From NCBI RefSeq assembly GCF_022637555.1, contig NZ_CP093342.1, positions 2,418,001-2,482,000 on the forward strand: a DNA stretch of 64,000 nucleotides, read 5' to 3'. The DNA comes from Microbacterium sp. H1-D42. GTDB lineage: Bacteria > Actinomycetota > Actinomycetes > Actinomycetales > Microbacteriaceae. This document shows positions 1-7,430 of this stretch, in pieces. Position 1 is the stretch's first letter. The number at the start of each line of letters is the position of its first letter. Under the pieces are notes generated by a model, which did not search any database, was not told the origin of the DNA, and was given only the letters and a program-made list of their open reading frames with translations. A program made the position numbers and the translations under genes.

Positions 1-671
1 GCGGCGTGCGTGTGCTCGTCGCGACGGACGTCGCTGCGCGCGGCGTGCACGTCGATGATGTCGAGCTGGTCGTGCATGTCGACCCGCCCGTCGAGCACAA
101 GGCGTACCTGCACCGCTCCGGCCGCACGGCGCGCGCCGGTGCCGCCGGCACCGTGGTCACCCTGATGCTGCCTGAGCAGCGCAAGGATGTGCACGACCTG
201 CTGCGCAAGGCCGCGATCAAGGTCGCGCCCGAGCCCGCGACCGCCGCCGCTGTCGACGAGCTCGTGGGCGAGCGCGCCCCGCACGTGAAGCCTGCTCCCC
301 CGCAGCAGCAGAGCCAGCCCAAGCAGGGTGGCGGTCGCGGTGCAGGCCGTGGGCAGTCCGCCGGTGGCGGGCAGCAGGCGGCCGGTGGTTCGCGCCGTCG
401 TCGCTCCGGTGGCCAGGCCGCCGGCGGTCAGGGCGGTGCGGCATCCGCCGGGCAGTCGCAGCGTCAGGGCCAGCGCGGCCAGGGCGGGCAGAGCCAGGGC
501 AATCAGGGCGGTCGCGCCCAGGGACAGCGGGATCAGGCCGCCCGCGGCCAGAACGCTCCCCGCGGTGAGCGCAGCCAGGGCGGGTCCTCGCGTCCCGCGC
601 ACGGCGGTCCCACGCAGGGCGCACCTCGCACGCAGGGTTCCCGTCGCGCCAGCCGCCCGCAGGGCCGCTGA
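1..671 (+). CDS. DEAD/DEAH-box RNA helicase, C-terminal part (5' end outside window)
   Basis: This is the end of an ATP-dependent RNA helicase that remodels RNA. The visible part begins inside RecA-like domain 2. It shows motif V (VLVATDVAARGVHVDD) and motif VI (HRSGRTARAG), both used in ATP hydrolysis and RNA contact. From about visible residue 95 the protein becomes a long low-complexity tail rich in Gly, Gln, Arg and Ser with RGG/GQ-type pieces, typical of actinobacterial cold-shock helicases and probably an RNA-binding or condensate-forming extension. The reading frame is open at the window start, so the true start is upstream. A strong terminator follows the stop. The family is certain; the exact paralogue is not. 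Confidence 0.93.
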   Translation, partial: GVRVLVATDVAARGVHVDDVELVVHVDPPVEHKAYLHRSGRTARAGAAGTVVTLMLPEQRKDVHDLLRKAAIKVAPEPATAAAVDELVGERAPHVKPAPPQQQSQPKQGGGRGAGRGQSAGGGQQAAGGSRRRRSGGQAAGGQGGAASAGQSQRQGQRGQGGQSQGNQGGRAQGQRDQAARGQNAPRGERSQGGSSRPAHGGPTQGAPRTQGSRRASRPQGR

Positions 672-730
672 CCAGCATCCACGTCCGCGTCATCCGGCGC
701 TGCGCGCCAGTGACGCTCCCGTCGCAGAAT

Positions 731-764
731 GTCCCGTTCGGCTCACCGCCGAGCGGGACTTTTT
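731..764 (+). terminator. Rho-independent terminator after the helicase gene
   Basis: A 12-bp stem (GTCCCGTTCGGC / GCCGAGCGGGAC, one G-U pair) with a 5-nt loop is followed directly by a run of five T. It lies 60 bp after the helicase stop codon and points the same way. Confidence 0.85.
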
Positions 765-829
765 GCGACCCGAGTGGCGCGGGTCAGCATCCGAGCGAGA
801 GAAATCGCGACCGGAACAGCGCCGAAGCG

Positions 830-1168
830 TCAGCCTTCGAGCGCTTTCGCACGGGCAGCGGCGAGTTCGCCGTCTGAGATCACACCACGTGCGTGCAGGC
901 CGTCGAGCTCGATCAGACGCTCCTCGATCGACTTCGCAGGCGAGGATGCCGCCGTGGCTCCTGCAGGCGCCAGAAGAGCGCTGCGGCCGACCTGGGCGGC
1001 CAGCTGCGTCTCCATGGCGAGCGGGTCGTAGCCGGCTTGCTTGGCGACTCTCCAGTTGCGCACGCTGACCACGATGATGAAGATCACGGCGCCGACGAAG
1101 AGCACGCCGAACAGCACGAAGAAGACGCCCATCAGATCGGGCGCGGCTTCGAACATCACATCATCCAT
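830..1168 (-). CDS. SHOCT-domain single-pass membrane protein
   Basis: This is a 112-residue protein of unknown function. Residues about 12-37 form one hydrophobic membrane segment. The last 30 residues (SIEERLIELDGLHARGVISD and onward) match the SHOCT domain, a short C-terminal oligomerisation helix pair. An alanine/proline linker joins the two. The ATG is preceded by TAGCGT and six bases, so the mRNA is probably leaderless. It converges with the helicase gene. Function cannot be assigned; SHOCT proteins are often accessory membrane or phage-resistance-like proteins, but nothing here supports a specific role. Confidence 0.85.
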   Translation of the reverse strand: MDDVMFEAAPDLMGVFFVLFGVLFVGAVIFIIVVSVRNWRVAKQAGYDPLAMETQLAAQVGRSALLAPAGATAASSPAKSIEERLIELDGLHARGVISDGELAAARAKALEG

Positions 1169-1213
1169 GCGTGAACGCTACACCCCGCGCCGGCTCACGG
1201 ACGACCGCAGGGA

Positions 1214-2503
1214 TCAGCGGGTGGGGAACTGCCGCTCCGGCGATCCCGTGTACAGCTGCTGCGGGCGGCCGATCTTCGTCTGCGGGTCGAGGTTCAGCTC
1301 GCGGTACTGCGCCAGCCAGCCCGGCAGGCGACCGATCGCGAACAGCACAGTGAACATGCGGGTCGGGAAGCCCATGGCCTTGTAGATCACGCCGGTGTAG
1401 AAGTCGACGTTCGGGTATAGGCGACGCTCCTTGAAGTAGTCGTCTGCGAGCGCGATCTCCTCGAGCTCCTTCGCGAGATCGAGCAGCGGGTCGCTGACGC
1501 CGAGCGAGGCGAGCACCTCGTCTGCGGCATCCTTGACGAGCTTCGCGCGCGGATCGTAGTTCTTGTAGACGCGGTGCCCGAAGCCCATCAGCTTCACGCC
1601 GTCTTCCTTGTTCTTCACGCGCTCGACGAAGCGCTGCATGCTCTCGCCCGACTCGCGGATCTGACCGAGCATGGTCAGCACGGCCTCGTTCGCACCGCCG
1701 TGCAGCGGGCCGGAGAGCGCCTGGATGCCGGCGGAGATCGACGCGAACTGGTTCGCCCCTGTGGAGCCGACCAGGCGGACCGTCGAGGTCGAGGCGTTCT
1801 GCTCGTGGTCCTCGTGCAGGATCAGCAGCAGTTCGAGCGCCTTCGACATCACCGGGTTGACCTCGTACGGCTCGGAGTGCACGCCGAAGTTCAACTTGAG
1901 GAAGTTGTCGACGAAGCTCAGCGAGTTGTCGGGGTACAGGAAGGCCTGTCCCACGCTCTTCTTGTGCGCGTACGCCGCGATCACCGGAAGCTTCGCGAGC
2001 ATGCGGATCATGTTGATCTCGACGTGCTCGGGGTTGTTCGGGTCGGTCTGACCCTCGTAGTAGGTCGACAGCGCGGCCACGGCCGAAGAGAGCACCGACA
2101 TCGGGTGCGCGGTGTGCGGCAGCGCCGAGAAGAAGTGCTTCAGGTCCTCGTGCAGCAATGTGTGCCGGCGGATGCGCTCGTCGAAGTCGGCGAGCTCGGC
2201 CGGGGTGGGCAGCTCACCGTAGATGAGCAGCCAGGCGACCTCGAGGTACGTGCAGTTCTTCGCGATCTGCTCGATCGGGTAGCCGCGATAGCGCAGGATG
2301 CCCTTGTCGCCGTCGATGAAGGTGACGGCCGACTTGGTCGATGCCGTGTTCACGAACCCGTAGTCGAGACCGGTGTACCCGGTCTGGCGAGTGAGCGTCG
2401 AGAAGTCGATGCTGTTGGTTCCGCTGGTGGAACGCAAGAGAGGGAACTCCGCCGTCGTGTCACCGATCGAGAGGGTCGCCTTCTCGGGCTGAGCTGCGCT
2501 CAC
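1214..2503 (-). CDS. gltA: Citrate synthase (type II, hexameric)
   Basis: It condenses acetyl-CoA and oxaloacetate to citrate, the entry step of the TCA cycle. The 429 residues fit the type II family. The three catalytic landmarks are present: GPLHGGANEAVL (His), GFGHRVYKNYDPRA (His and Arg), and LYPNVDFYTGVIYKAMGFP (Asp). The frame is open for another 55 codons upstream, including an ATG at 2533. The chosen start is GTG at 2503, because AGGAGG sits five bases before it (2509-2514) and the resulting N-terminus VSAAQPEKATLSI resembles related enzymes. It is monocistronic and convergent with the SHOCT gene. Confidence 0.96.
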   Translation of the reverse strand: MSAAQPEKATLSIGDTTAEFPLLRSTSGTNSIDFSTLTRQTGYTGLDYGFVNTASTKSAVTFIDGDKGILRYRGYPIEQIAKNCTYLEVAWLLIYGELPTPAELADFDERIRRHTLLHEDLKHFFSALPHTAHPMSVLSSAVAALSTYYEGQTDPNNPEHVEINMIRMLAKLPVIAAYAHKKSVGQAFLYPDNSLSFVDNFLKLNFGVHSEPYEVNPVMSKALELLLILHEDHEQNASTSTVRLVGSTGANQFASISAGIQALSGPLHGGANEAVLTMLGQIRESGESMQRFVERVKNKEDGVKLMGFGHRVYKNYDPRAKLVKDAADEVLASLGVSDPLLDLAKELEEIALADDYFKERRLYPNVDFYTGVIYKAMGFPTRMFTVLFAIGRLPGWLAQYRELNLDPQTKIGRPQQLYTGSPERQFPTR

Positions 2504-2698
2504 GCCAACCTCCTGCTGCGTCTGAATCGTCATGGGGCGATGGCTGGCACGTGGCACCGGGTCGCGTGGCATGGAGCCGAACGCGATCACATCGCTTTTA
2601 CAGCCTAGCCGCGCCTCCGGCCTACTGTGACATCCGCCAAGAGATCGCCGATTCTGGCAGTGATCCACACAAAGGCCTCCGCAGGATGCGAAGGACTT

Positions 2699-3811
2699 TC
2701 ACGAATCGGATGCTGTCAGCCGGGCCGCCGCCTGCTGCACGCGCTCCAGTGGCGCGGTCAGCGACAGGCGCACGTGCTGTGCGGAGTGGTCGCCGTAGAA
2801 GTGGCCGGGGCCGGCGAGGATGCCGAGCCGCGCGAGGCGGTCGATCGACTCCCAGGCGTCGCGCCCCTCCGTCACCCACAGGTACAGCCCCGCCTCTGAG
2901 CCGTCGATCCGGAAGCCGGCCTGCCGCAGCGCCGGCGCGAGGGCATCCCGCCGCTGCCGGTAGAGGTCCTTCTGGGCCGCGACGTGCGCGTCGTCGCCCA
3001 GAGCCACGGCCATGGCGTGCTGCACTGGCTCCGGCGGCATCAGCCCCAGGTGCTTGCGGGCGGTGAGCACGTCGCCGACGATCCGGGCGCAGCCGGCGAT
3101 GAATGCGGCCCGATAGCCGGCCAGGTTGGACTGCTTGCTCAGCGAGTAGACGCTGAGAAGTCCCGCACGGGTGCCTCCGGTCACCCGCGGGTCGAGCACC
3201 GAGGGGATCGGCTCACTCTCCCACTGGCCCTCCCAGCCGAGCTCCGCATAGCATTCGTCGCTGGCCAGCACAGCACCCAGTTCGCGCGCGCGGCGCACTG
3301 CGGCGGCGAGTTCGTCGACGGTCCAGGTCCGACCGTCCGGATTGCCCGGCGTGTTGATCCAGATCAGCTTCGCGCCCTCCGGCCACTCGGCCGGGTCATC
3401 GGCGGCGACAGGGGTGGCACCCGCCACCGTCGCGCCGACGGCGTACGTCGGGTATGCGACCCTCGGATGCACGACGATGTCACCGGCCCCGAGGCCGAGC
3501 AGGGTGGGCAGCAGCGCTACGAGCTCCTTCGAGCCGATCGTGGGCAGCACGTTCGCGACGGTCAGATCAGGCACGCCGCGACGCCGCGCGTACCAGTCGA
3601 CGATGGCCTCTCTCACGGCCGGTGTGCCCACGGTCTGCGGATAGGAATGCGCGTCGGTCGCCTCGGCGAGAGCCGCACGGATCACCGCTGGCGTCGGATC
3701 GACCGGCGAGCCGATCGAGAGGTCGACGAGGCCGTCGGGATGCTGGGCTGCGCGCTCCCGGTACGGGACGACCGCGTCCCAGGGATAGTCCGCGAGGTCC
3801 CGGACGCTCAC
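2699..3811 (-). CDS. dapC: Succinyldiaminopimelate transaminase
   Basis: This PLP enzyme of fold type I converts N-succinyl-2-amino-6-oxopimelate to N-succinyl-LL-diaminopimelate with glutamate, supplying lysine and the peptidoglycan diamino acid. It has 370 residues. The Schiff-base lysine lies in VYSLSKQSNLAGYR, and NTPGNPDGR and SDECYAEL are the usual aminotransferase motifs. The GTG start directly abuts the fdxA stop codon with no spacing, so the pair is co-transcribed and probably translationally coupled. The fdxA-dapC arrangement is standard in actinobacteria and is the best support for DapC over a generic aminotransferase. Confidence 0.93.
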   Translation of the reverse strand: MSVRDLADYPWDAVVPYRERAAQHPDGLVDLSIGSPVDPTPAVIRAALAEATDAHSYPQTVGTPAVREAIVDWYARRRGVPDLTVANVLPTIGSKELVALLPTLLGLGAGDIVVHPRVAYPTYAVGATVAGATPVAADDPAEWPEGAKLIWINTPGNPDGRTWTVDELAAAVRRARELGAVLASDECYAELGWEGQWESEPIPSVLDPRVTGGTRAGLLSVYSLSKQSNLAGYRAAFIAGCARIVGDVLTARKHLGLMPPEPVQHAMAVALGDDAHVAAQKDLYRQRRDALAPALRQAGFRIDGSEAGLYLWVTEGRDAWESIDRLARLGILAGPGHFYGDHSAQHVRLSLTAPLERVQQAAARLTASDS

Positions 3812-4132
3812 CTACTCCCCCTGCGGGGGCAAGACGGAGACGACGGGGTGGTCGAAGTCGTACACGCCGACCTTCGCGGCGCCGCCGGGCGAGCCGATCT
3901 CATTGAAGAACTCGACGTTGGCCTTGTAGTAGTCCGACCATTCCTCGGGGAGGTCGTCCTCGTAGTAGATCGCCTCCACAGGGCAGACCGGCTCGCAGGC
4001 ACCGCAGTCCACGCACTCGTCGGGGTGGATGTACAGCATCCGCTCACCCTCGTAGATGCAGTCCACGGGACATTCGTCGACGCAGGCGCGGTCCTTGACA
4101 TCGACACAGGGAAGGGCGATCACGTACGTCAC
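3812..4132 (-). CDS. fdxA: Seven-iron ferredoxin
   Basis: A 106-residue small acidic cytosolic electron carrier. By family alignment Cys9, Cys17 and Cys50 should bind the [3Fe-4S] cluster, and Cys21, Cys40, Cys43 and Cys46 the [4Fe-4S] cluster; Cys25 is the usual extra cysteine. The C-terminal part (about residues 60-106) is the extension typical of actinobacterial FdxA. The GTG start follows TAGACT and six bases, suggesting a leaderless mRNA that also carries dapC. Its redox partner (for example a cytochrome P450 or ferredoxin reductase) cannot be deduced here. Confidence 0.96.
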   Translation of the reverse strand: MTYVIALPCVDVKDRACVDECPVDCIYEGERMLYIHPDECVDCGACEPVCPVEAIYYEDDLPEEWSDYYKANVEFFNEIGSPGGAAKVGVYDFDHPVVSVLPPQGE

Positions 4133-4141
4133 GTGATCAGT

Positions 4142-4576
4142 CTACGACCCCTCAGCAGTGCCGGTCTCTCGGGGCGGGGTGCCGGACGCCTGCGGGGGCA
4201 CGGGCGGCTGTGACAGCGCTCGGAGCCTGGCCATGTCCGGCCACGCGACCACGAGCAGCACGATGCCGGAGGCGACATACATCCAGATGTTGCCGAGCGG
4301 AGTGTCGGGCACCACGATCGACCCGCCGGGTCCGCGCTGCGAGATGACCAGGATGAGCACCATCATGCCGAGCCCCGCAGCCAGGGCGGCCCATCGATCA
4401 CCGGTCAGCGCGCGCAATGCGATGAGCAGTGCCGCACAGCCGATGGCGCCGACGATCAGCCCGACGGGCACAGGTCCCAGCATGAAGCTGTGTGCGATGG
4501 TGGCCGCGATGCCGTAGACGGCACCGACGAGGGCGGCGGCGAGCCAGGACAGGCCGCGGGTGAGGATGCTGCGCAC
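4142..4576 (-). CDS. Four-helix membrane protein, DUF6113-like
   Basis: This 144-residue integral membrane protein has four hydrophobic segments (about residues 8-30, 35-57, 62-82 and 92-112) and a proline-rich cytosolic tail. It contains no catalytic motif. Its size, topology and position immediately upstream of fdxA match a conserved actinobacterial family of unknown function that I believe is DUF6113, but the family number is from memory. The GTG start follows TAGGCT and six bases, consistent with its own leaderless promoter rather than readthrough from azlD. Confidence 0.75.
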   Translation of the reverse strand: MRSILTRGLSWLAAALVGAVYGIAATIAHSFMLGPVPVGLIVGAIGCAALLIALRALTGDRWAALAAGLGMMVLILVISQRGPGGSIVVPDTPLGNIWMYVASGIVLLVVAWPDMARLRALSQPPVPPQASGTPPRETGTAEGS

Positions 4577-4607
4577 AGAAACAGCCTAGCCACCCGACCA
4601 GCCTCGA

Positions 4608-4922
4608 TCAGACGGCCCAGCCGACGAGCCGCAGCAGCGCAGCGACGGCGGCAGCCGCCACGACCACGACGAGGAACGACTGCCGCATCCACAGCAGACC
4701 GGCGGCGACGAGGACCGCCGGCACTCGGGCATCCACCACCACCGCCTGCCCCGCACCCAATGTCTGCACCGCGACCAGCGCTCCCAGCAGCGCGACCGTG
4801 AGCAGATCGGAGATCCGGGCAGGGCGCGGCGCCTCGAGCAGGTGCGCGGGGATCAGGTACCCGAACGCCTTCAGCGCCACGCAGATGCACGCGGCCAGCA
4901 GCACCGCACTCCACACGCTCAC
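4608..4922 (-). CDS. azlD: AzlD-type small subunit of branched-chain amino acid exporter
   Basis: A 104-residue protein with four short hydrophobic segments, the normal size for AzlD. Together with AzlC it forms a two-component exporter for branched-chain and related amino acids in the inner membrane. Its first codons overlap the end of azlC by 4 bp, so both are made from one mRNA. The KAFGYLIP segment near the N-terminus is a family hallmark. Confidence 0.9.
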   Translation of the reverse strand: MSVWSAVLLAACICVALKAFGYLIPAHLLEAPRPARISDLLTVALLGALVAVQTLGAGQAVVVDARVPAVLVAAGLLWMRQSFLVVVVAAAAVAALLRLVGWAV

Positions 4923-5665
4923 AGTGCCACCTCCTTCGCCGGCTCGACGTCATCGCGGCCCAGCCAGTTGAACCAGCCGACGAGGATCGCGACGGCCTCA
5001 GCGACGAGCACCGGCAGCCCCGGCATGAGGAACGGCGTGAGCGAGCCGGCGACCACGGCCGCGGCGACCCCCACGGCCACCGCCTGGCGCTGCTTCAGGC
5101 GCGGCCAGAGCAGGGCGAGGAAGGCGGCCGCAGCCGCAGCATCCAGGCCCCACGCCTTGGGGTCGCCGAGCACGTCGCCCAGCAGCGCCCCGGCGAGGGT
5201 GGTGAGGTTCCAGCCTATGAAGACGCCGAGACCGGTGATCCAGAACCCGAGGCGACGCAGCCGCGTGGAGCTCTGCGAGATGGCGACGGCGGTGGACTCG
5301 TCGATGGTGACCTGAGCCGCGGCGGCGCGGCGCCAGAATCCGTCGCCGATGATCGACGACATGCGCATGCCGTAGGCGACGTTGCGCACGCCGAGCAGCG
5401 CCGCCGAGGCGACGGCTGAGGGAAGAGCAGCCAGGCCGCCGGCTCCGAACACCCCGATGAAGGCGAACTGCGAGCCGCCGGTGAACATCAGCACGCTCAG
5501 CACGCAGGTCTGCCAGACGTCGAGCCCGGATGCCACCGCGAGCGCGCCGAACGAGATGCCGTAGGCGCTGGTGGCGATGGCAACGCCGAGCCCCTCGCGC
5601 CACACCTCTCGGGTGCCGACGCGATCACCGTCGACATCCTCGACTGTTCGATCTGCTGAACGCAT
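4919..5665 (-). CDS. azlC: AzlC-type large subunit of branched-chain amino acid exporter
   Basis: This is the large membrane subunit of the AzlCD exporter (248 residues from the chosen start, about seven hydrophobic segments). SAYGISFGALAVASG and FTGGSQFAFIGV are typical AzlC motifs near the first two helices. An ATG at 5701 is in frame, but the ATG at 5665 is preferred. A TTGACT-17-CAGAAT promoter ends seven bases before it, making a leaderless transcript. The divergent XRE/cupin gene is the likely local regulator, as is common for azlCD. Confidence 0.92.
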   Translation of the reverse strand: MRSADRTVEDVDGDRVGTREVWREGLGVAIATSAYGISFGALAVASGLDVWQTCVLSVLMFTGGSQFAFIGVFGAGGLAALPSAVASAALLGVRNVAYGMRMSSIIGDGFWRRAAAAQVTIDESTAVAISQSSTRLRRLGFWITGLGVFIGWNLTTLAGALLGDVLGDPKAWGLDAAAAAAFLALLWPRLKQRQAVAVGVAAAVVAGSLTPFLMPGLPVLVAEAVAILVGWFNWLGRDDVEPAKEVAL

Positions 5666-5731
5666 GCGTATCATTCTGAACGGCGACACATCGTCAGTCA
5701 AGTCGAACGATCGTTTGCAATACTGAACGAC
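5649..5731. promoter_or_regulatory. Divergent azlC / XRE-cupin control region
   Basis: On the minus strand TTGACT, 17 bases and CAGAAT precede the azlC ATG by seven bases. On the plus strand CAATACT lies seven to eight bases before the regulator ATG. Between them is the perfect 10-bp palindrome AACGATCGTT (about 5705-5714). The heptamer CTGAACG occurs three times, at 5656, 5676 and 5723. These are candidate operators for the XRE regulator, so autoregulation together with azlCD control is likely. No binding site is established. Confidence 0.5.
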
Positions 5732-6277
5732 ATGGATCTGCGCGAACGACTCGCCCGCTCACTGCGCCGAGAGCGGGAATCCGCCGAATTGTCGGTGTCA
5801 GAGCTGGCGCGTCGCGCCGGGGTGTCGAAAGCCACGATCTCCCAACTGGAAAGCGGGTCAGGCAACCCCAGCGTGGAGACGCTCTGGGCGATCGGCGACG
5901 CCCTCGGCATCCCCTTCGCCACGCTCGTCGAGGAGCGCGTGAACGCCCCCCGGCTGATCCGAATGGGCGACCATGCCGGTGTGCCCTCTGCCGCCTCGCC
6001 CTATCTGGCGACACTGCTGTCGGCGGCCGCACCTGGTGCACGACGCGACATCTACCTCATTCAGGCCGAGCCCGGTGAGCCTCGTCGGTCACTCCCCCAC
6101 CACGCCGGCACCACGGAGCACGTCGTCCTGGTCAGCGGCGAGGCGCTCATCGGCCCCGCCGAAACGCCGGAGCTCATGCATCCCGGCGATTACCTCTCAT
6201 ACGCAGGAGACGCGCCTCATGTGTTCGAGGCGCGCCTTCCTGGCACGAGTGCCGTGCTCGTCACCGAGCTGCGGTGA
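5732..6277 (+). CDS. XRE-family regulator with C-terminal cupin sensor domain
   Basis: A 181-residue transcription factor. Residues about 8-62 are a helix-turn-helix of the Cro/CI type (LARRAGVSKATISQLESGSG is the recognition region). Residues about 105-178 form a small cupin barrel (HHAGTTEHVVLVSGEALIG, then HPGDYLSYAGDAPHVFEA) expected to bind a small ligand such as an amino acid. Divergent placement from azlCD suggests it senses amino acid excess and controls the exporter. The ATG lies within about eight bases of a plausible -10, so the message may be leaderless. Confidence 0.92.
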   Translation: MDLRERLARSLRRERESAELSVSELARRAGVSKATISQLESGSGNPSVETLWAIGDALGIPFATLVEERVNAPRLIRMGDHAGVPSAASPYLATLLSAAAPGARRDIYLIQAEPGEPRRSLPHHAGTTEHVVLVSGEALIGPAETPELMHPGDYLSYAGDAPHVFEARLPGTSAVLVTELR

Positions 6278-6284
6278 TGCGGGA

Positions 6285-7160
6285 TCAGTACCAGTTGACG
6301 GACTGCGAGTGCCCCCACGCGGAGCACGGCGAACCGTACGCGCGCTGGATGTAGTCCAGGCCCCAGGAAATCTGGGTGGCAGCGTTGGTCTGCCAGTCAC
6401 TGCCGGCAGTGGCCATCTTGCTGCCGGGCAGCGCCTGCGGGATGCCAGTGGCTCCGCCGTTGTTGTTGTACGCCTGGTAGTTCCAGCCGGACTCCTTGGT
6501 CCACAGCGATGCGAGGCATGAGAACTCGCCGTCGCCCCAGCCGTAGCGCTCGGCCGCCATCTTGCGTGCGGCGACCTTGGCCCCGTCGGGAGTGTTGACA
6601 GCGGCCAGTGCCTCAGCGGCGCGCTTGGCGTCCGCTGCGGCCTTCGCCGCGGCCCTCTCGGCCGCGATCCGCTCCGCCTCGGCCTTCAGCCTGGCATCCT
6701 CGGCGACCTTGTCGCGCTTCGCCGTCGCGAGCGCGTTGCGCAGCGCGGTGGTGTGGCTCTGCACGGCGGCGGTCTCCTGGGCGACGTCGTCGGTGAGTCC
6801 GGCAAGGGCGACTGCCGACAGGCCGTCCGTCGCAGCCAGGGCCTTGACATCGGCCTTCAGGCCTGTGATGTTCACTGCGGTCGACACCGTGCCCGGCTGC
6901 ACGTCGGATGCTGCCACGACATTGTTCAGCGCTTCGGCGTAGGTCAGCGCGATCTTGCCGTCATCGACGGCGTCCGACGCGCTCGCGAGCGCGGTATCGG
7001 ATGCAGCCAGGGCGGCGGGGGCATATACGATGCCGGCTGCTGCGGCGGCGACGAGGGCCGCACCGACGGCGATGCCGATCAGCGGGCGGCGCATTGCGGT
7101 GTTCGCGGAAGCGGCGGCGGCCACCCGGCGGGACACACGGGTGTTCTGGTGATGAAGCAT
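6285..7160 (-). CDS. Secreted lytic transglycosylase-like cell-wall hydrolase
   Basis: An exported peptidoglycan-acting protein of 291 residues from the ATG at 7160. A hydrophobic signal or anchor segment covers about residues 24-52. A long Ala/Glu/Lys-rich coiled coil follows (about residues 130-185). The C-terminal lysozyme-fold domain has SLWTKESGWNYQAY, where Glu is the likely catalytic acid, and GIPQALPGSKMA. Longer in-frame starts up to 7199 exist, but 7160 has GAAAG upstream and leaves an untranslated leader. This family is often preceded by a ydaO c-di-AMP riboswitch in actinobacteria, which fits the structured leader here. Confidence 0.88.
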   Translation of the reverse strand: MLHHQNTRVSRRVAAAASANTAMRRPLIGIAVGAALVAAAAAGIVYAPAALAASDTALASASDAVDDGKIALTYAEALNNVVAASDVQPGTVSTAVNITGLKADVKALAATDGLSAVALAGLTDDVAQETAAVQSHTTALRNALATAKRDKVAEDARLKAEAERIAAERAAAKAAADAKRAAEALAAVNTPDGAKVAARKMAAERYGWGDGEFSCLASLWTKESGWNYQAYNNNGGATGIPQALPGSKMATAGSDWQTNAATQISWGLDYIQRAYGSPCSAWGHSQSVNWY

Positions 7161-7199
7161 GGGTTCGACTTTCGGGTCGTCGTCGGCCCGGACCCGCAT

Positions 7200-7330
7200 G
7201 GGGGTTGCTCATCGGGAGCGGCTTCCCGGGCACGAAGAACGAGTCTGTCGGGTCGACCTGGGCAGAACCCCTCGCCGACCTGGGCATTCCGTGGTGGCTT
7301 CCCGGGAATCCAGGCATCAGCATTCAGGTG
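7200..7330 (-). promoter_or_regulatory. Candidate c-di-AMP (ydaO/yuaA-type) riboswitch in transglycosylase leader
   Basis: The roughly 170-nt leader of the transglycosylase gene reads, on the minus strand, GACCCGACAG (complement of about 7243-7255). This resembles the conserved ACCCGACAGCTAAC core of ydaO aptamers as I recall it. There are also GGGGTT, GGGAAGCC and a second CCCGGGAAGCC (7220-7230 and 7296-7306). The downstream gene class is a common ydaO target. Several core positions deviate, so this needs a covariance search. A -10-like TAACAT lies at 7335-7340. Confidence 0.42.
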
Positions 7331-7382
7331 AAGTATGTTATGGGTTCGTTATCTTCGGCTTCGGAGCCGCGGCGAGAACGAC

Positions 7383-7410
7383 GAAGGCCCCGGTCGTAAC
7401 CGGGGCCTTC
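7383..7410 (-). terminator. Terminator downstream of typA
   Basis: A perfect 12-bp stem (GAAGGCCCCGGT / ACCGGGGCCTTC) with a 4-nt loop lies 20 bp beyond the typA stop. There is no real T-run, which is common for GC-rich actinobacterial terminators. It also separates typA from the transglycosylase promoter. Confidence 0.75.
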
Positions 7411-7430
7411 GCACGCATGTGGAGTGCTGA

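Noticed and set aside
2504..2668. Longer citrate synthase start (ATG at 2533 or the upstream end of the frame)
   Set aside because: The GTG at 2503 has a perfect AGGAGG at five bases, and upstream residues do not resemble the family N-terminus.
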